A stretch of 5,463 nucleotides of DNA from Saprospiraceae bacterium. Its GTDB lineage: Bacteria; Bacteroidota; Bacteroidia; Chitinophagales; Saprospiraceae. The notes under the pieces were generated by a model, which saw only the letters and a list, made by a program, of their open reading frames with translations, had not been told where the DNA came from and did not search any database. The stretch lies in the NCBI GenBank assembly GCA_027009605.1, contig JALVCY010000065.1, positions 1 through 5,463 on the forward strand, read 5' to 3'. Shown here piece after piece: positions 4,701-5,463 of this stretch. Every line of letters begins with the position of its first letter. The stretch's first letter is position 1. A program made the translations under genes and the position numbers.

Positions 4701-5463
4701 TTACTTGACCAAAACCAACTCCAGCCCGTTCCCCCACAAAAACGCCCCATTCCAAAATCCCCATTTATTTTTTTGCGCAAGCGGATAGGATAAGCGTTTC
4801 AGGTCAAGCGGATTGCGATAATAAAAAATTTGTCCCTGTTGGGTCAGAACAAGCAGGCGGTTGCCCGAAAATTGAAAATCCGTGAGTTGCTTGCCCCCTA
4901 ATATTTGCTGCAAAGATTCTCCAATCAGAGAAAGTTGGTATAAATCTCCTTTTGCCGAAAGGCAGTAAAGATTGTCTTTGTTTACCAGCATTTTGGAGAT
5001 AACAAAGCTTGCATCGGAGTGTAGGTTGGTGGGAAAAGTGCGCGATGGGGTGGTGCGGTCTTTAGCGATTTGGACAAACTGCATGGCGGAAGCATCGTAA
5101 ATCCAGATTTGATTGTTGCCCGAACTACAGACCGCTGTCACATCATGGAAACCCCAATCCGCCAAGTGAATCTCGGTTAGGGGATTCAAGGTGCGATCGA
5201 GTAGGATAATCGTTTGGAAATCTTCAAAAAAGCAGAGCGTGGCAAGCGGATTGCTTACATCAATGGACGAAATCGTACCCAAGCGGGAATTGGAATACCT
5301 AAATTCGACTTCGTGTTGAGCATTTAACTTTTGCAATTCATCATCCGGCGACACGATATATAAGGCATCAAAGCGATTGGTTGTAAAATATTTGTGGGCC
5401 AGTGGAAAAGAATCTATCACCGGTCGGTCGAAAGTGGGGGAAGATGGCCGGTTAGTCCGGGGC
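4701..5463 (-). CDS. Conserved Bacteroidota protein of unknown function, beta-propeller-like (partial, 5' end beyond the window)
   Basis: The frame is open to the right edge: before the GTG at 5420 (the first possible start) the codons read PRTNRPSSPTFDRP without a stop, so that GTG is probably an internal valine and the true N-terminus lies outside. The visible part is 253 residues. Counting from the GTG, SRLGTISSIDVSNPL (45-59), then LDRTLNPLTEIHL (74-86) and NNQIWIYDA (102-110), resemble a family I recall as widespread but uncharacterised in Bacteroidota. Repeated short strands ending in small-polar turns (SAKGDLYQLS, SGNRLLVLTQQGQIFYYRN) suggest beta-propeller blades; many such proteins are periplasmic or lipoproteins, but the signal region is not visible here. 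No catalytic motif is seen. The next gene downstream starts 152 nt away, so co-transcription is uncertain. Confidence 0.85.
   Translation of the reverse strand, partial: PRTNRPSSPTFDRPVIDSFPLAHKYFTTNRFDALYIVSPDDELQKLNAQHEVEFRYSNSRLGTISSIDVSNPLATLCFFEDFQTIILLDRTLNPLTEIHLADWGFHDVTAVCSSGNNQIWIYDASAMQFVQIAKDRTTPSRTFPTNLHSDASFVISKMLVNKDNLYCLSAKGDLYQLSLIGESLQQILGGKQLTDFQFSGNRLLVLTQQGQIFYYRNPLDLKRLSYPLAQKNKWGFWNGAFLWGNGLELVLVK

Noticed and set aside
5418..5420. GTG as the start of the gene ending at 4701
   Set aside because: The same frame continues upstream without a stop to the window edge and reads like coding sequence (RPSSPTFDRP), so the GTG is more likely an internal valine codon.

Overview
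The window looks like chromosomal DNA of a member of the Bacteroidota. Three things support this: a beta-helix protein ending in a type IX secretion (T9SS) type A sorting domain (YPNPFSD ... PKGIYILTI), two signal peptides that end in the 'AQ' typical of this phylum, and A-rich leaders without Shine-Dalgarno sites together with one good TAnnTTTG-type promoter. The organism cannot be placed more precisely from the sequence; an environmental, Saprospiria-like lineage is plausible.

All credible genes lie on the minus strand, so transcription runs from high to low coordinates. In that order: (1) 5463-4701, the C-terminal part of a conserved Bacteroidota protein of unknown function with a beta-propeller-like pattern, open at the right window edge. 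(2) 4548-4438, a 36-codon ORF that is almost only a signal peptide, either a tiny secreted peptide or the decayed 5' end of a lost gene. (3) 4172-2478, a 564-residue secreted right-handed beta-helix protein with a T9SS sorting domain. (4) 2067-403, a complete DUF1800 protein. (5) 324-1, the N-terminal 108 residues of a second, divergent DUF1800 protein, cut by the left window edge. Genes 4 and 5 are 78 nt apart and probably form one operon of tandem paralogs.

The non-coding DNA is unusually structured. A candidate promoter overlapped by CCAAT/ATTGG inverted repeats lies upstream of the beta-helix gene. A perfect 34-bp palindrome sits 25 nt before that gene's start codon. A run of ten TGAG-type heptamers begins at the gene's stop codon. 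The 410-nt gap before the DUF1800 pair also holds a GC-rich island of short direct repeats and a small TACCC/GGGTA inverted repeat next to an AT-rich stretch.

Functionally, the beta-helix protein is a probable exported surface or secreted protein, perhaps acting on polysaccharide. The DUF1800 pair belongs to a family of unknown function often found beside DUF1501 genes. Nothing in the sequence proves that these genes work together. There is no sign of a CRISPR array, transposase, tRNA or rRNA, and I do not see a convincing new multi-gene system. The most unusual items are the DUF1800 tandem and the intergenic repeats.
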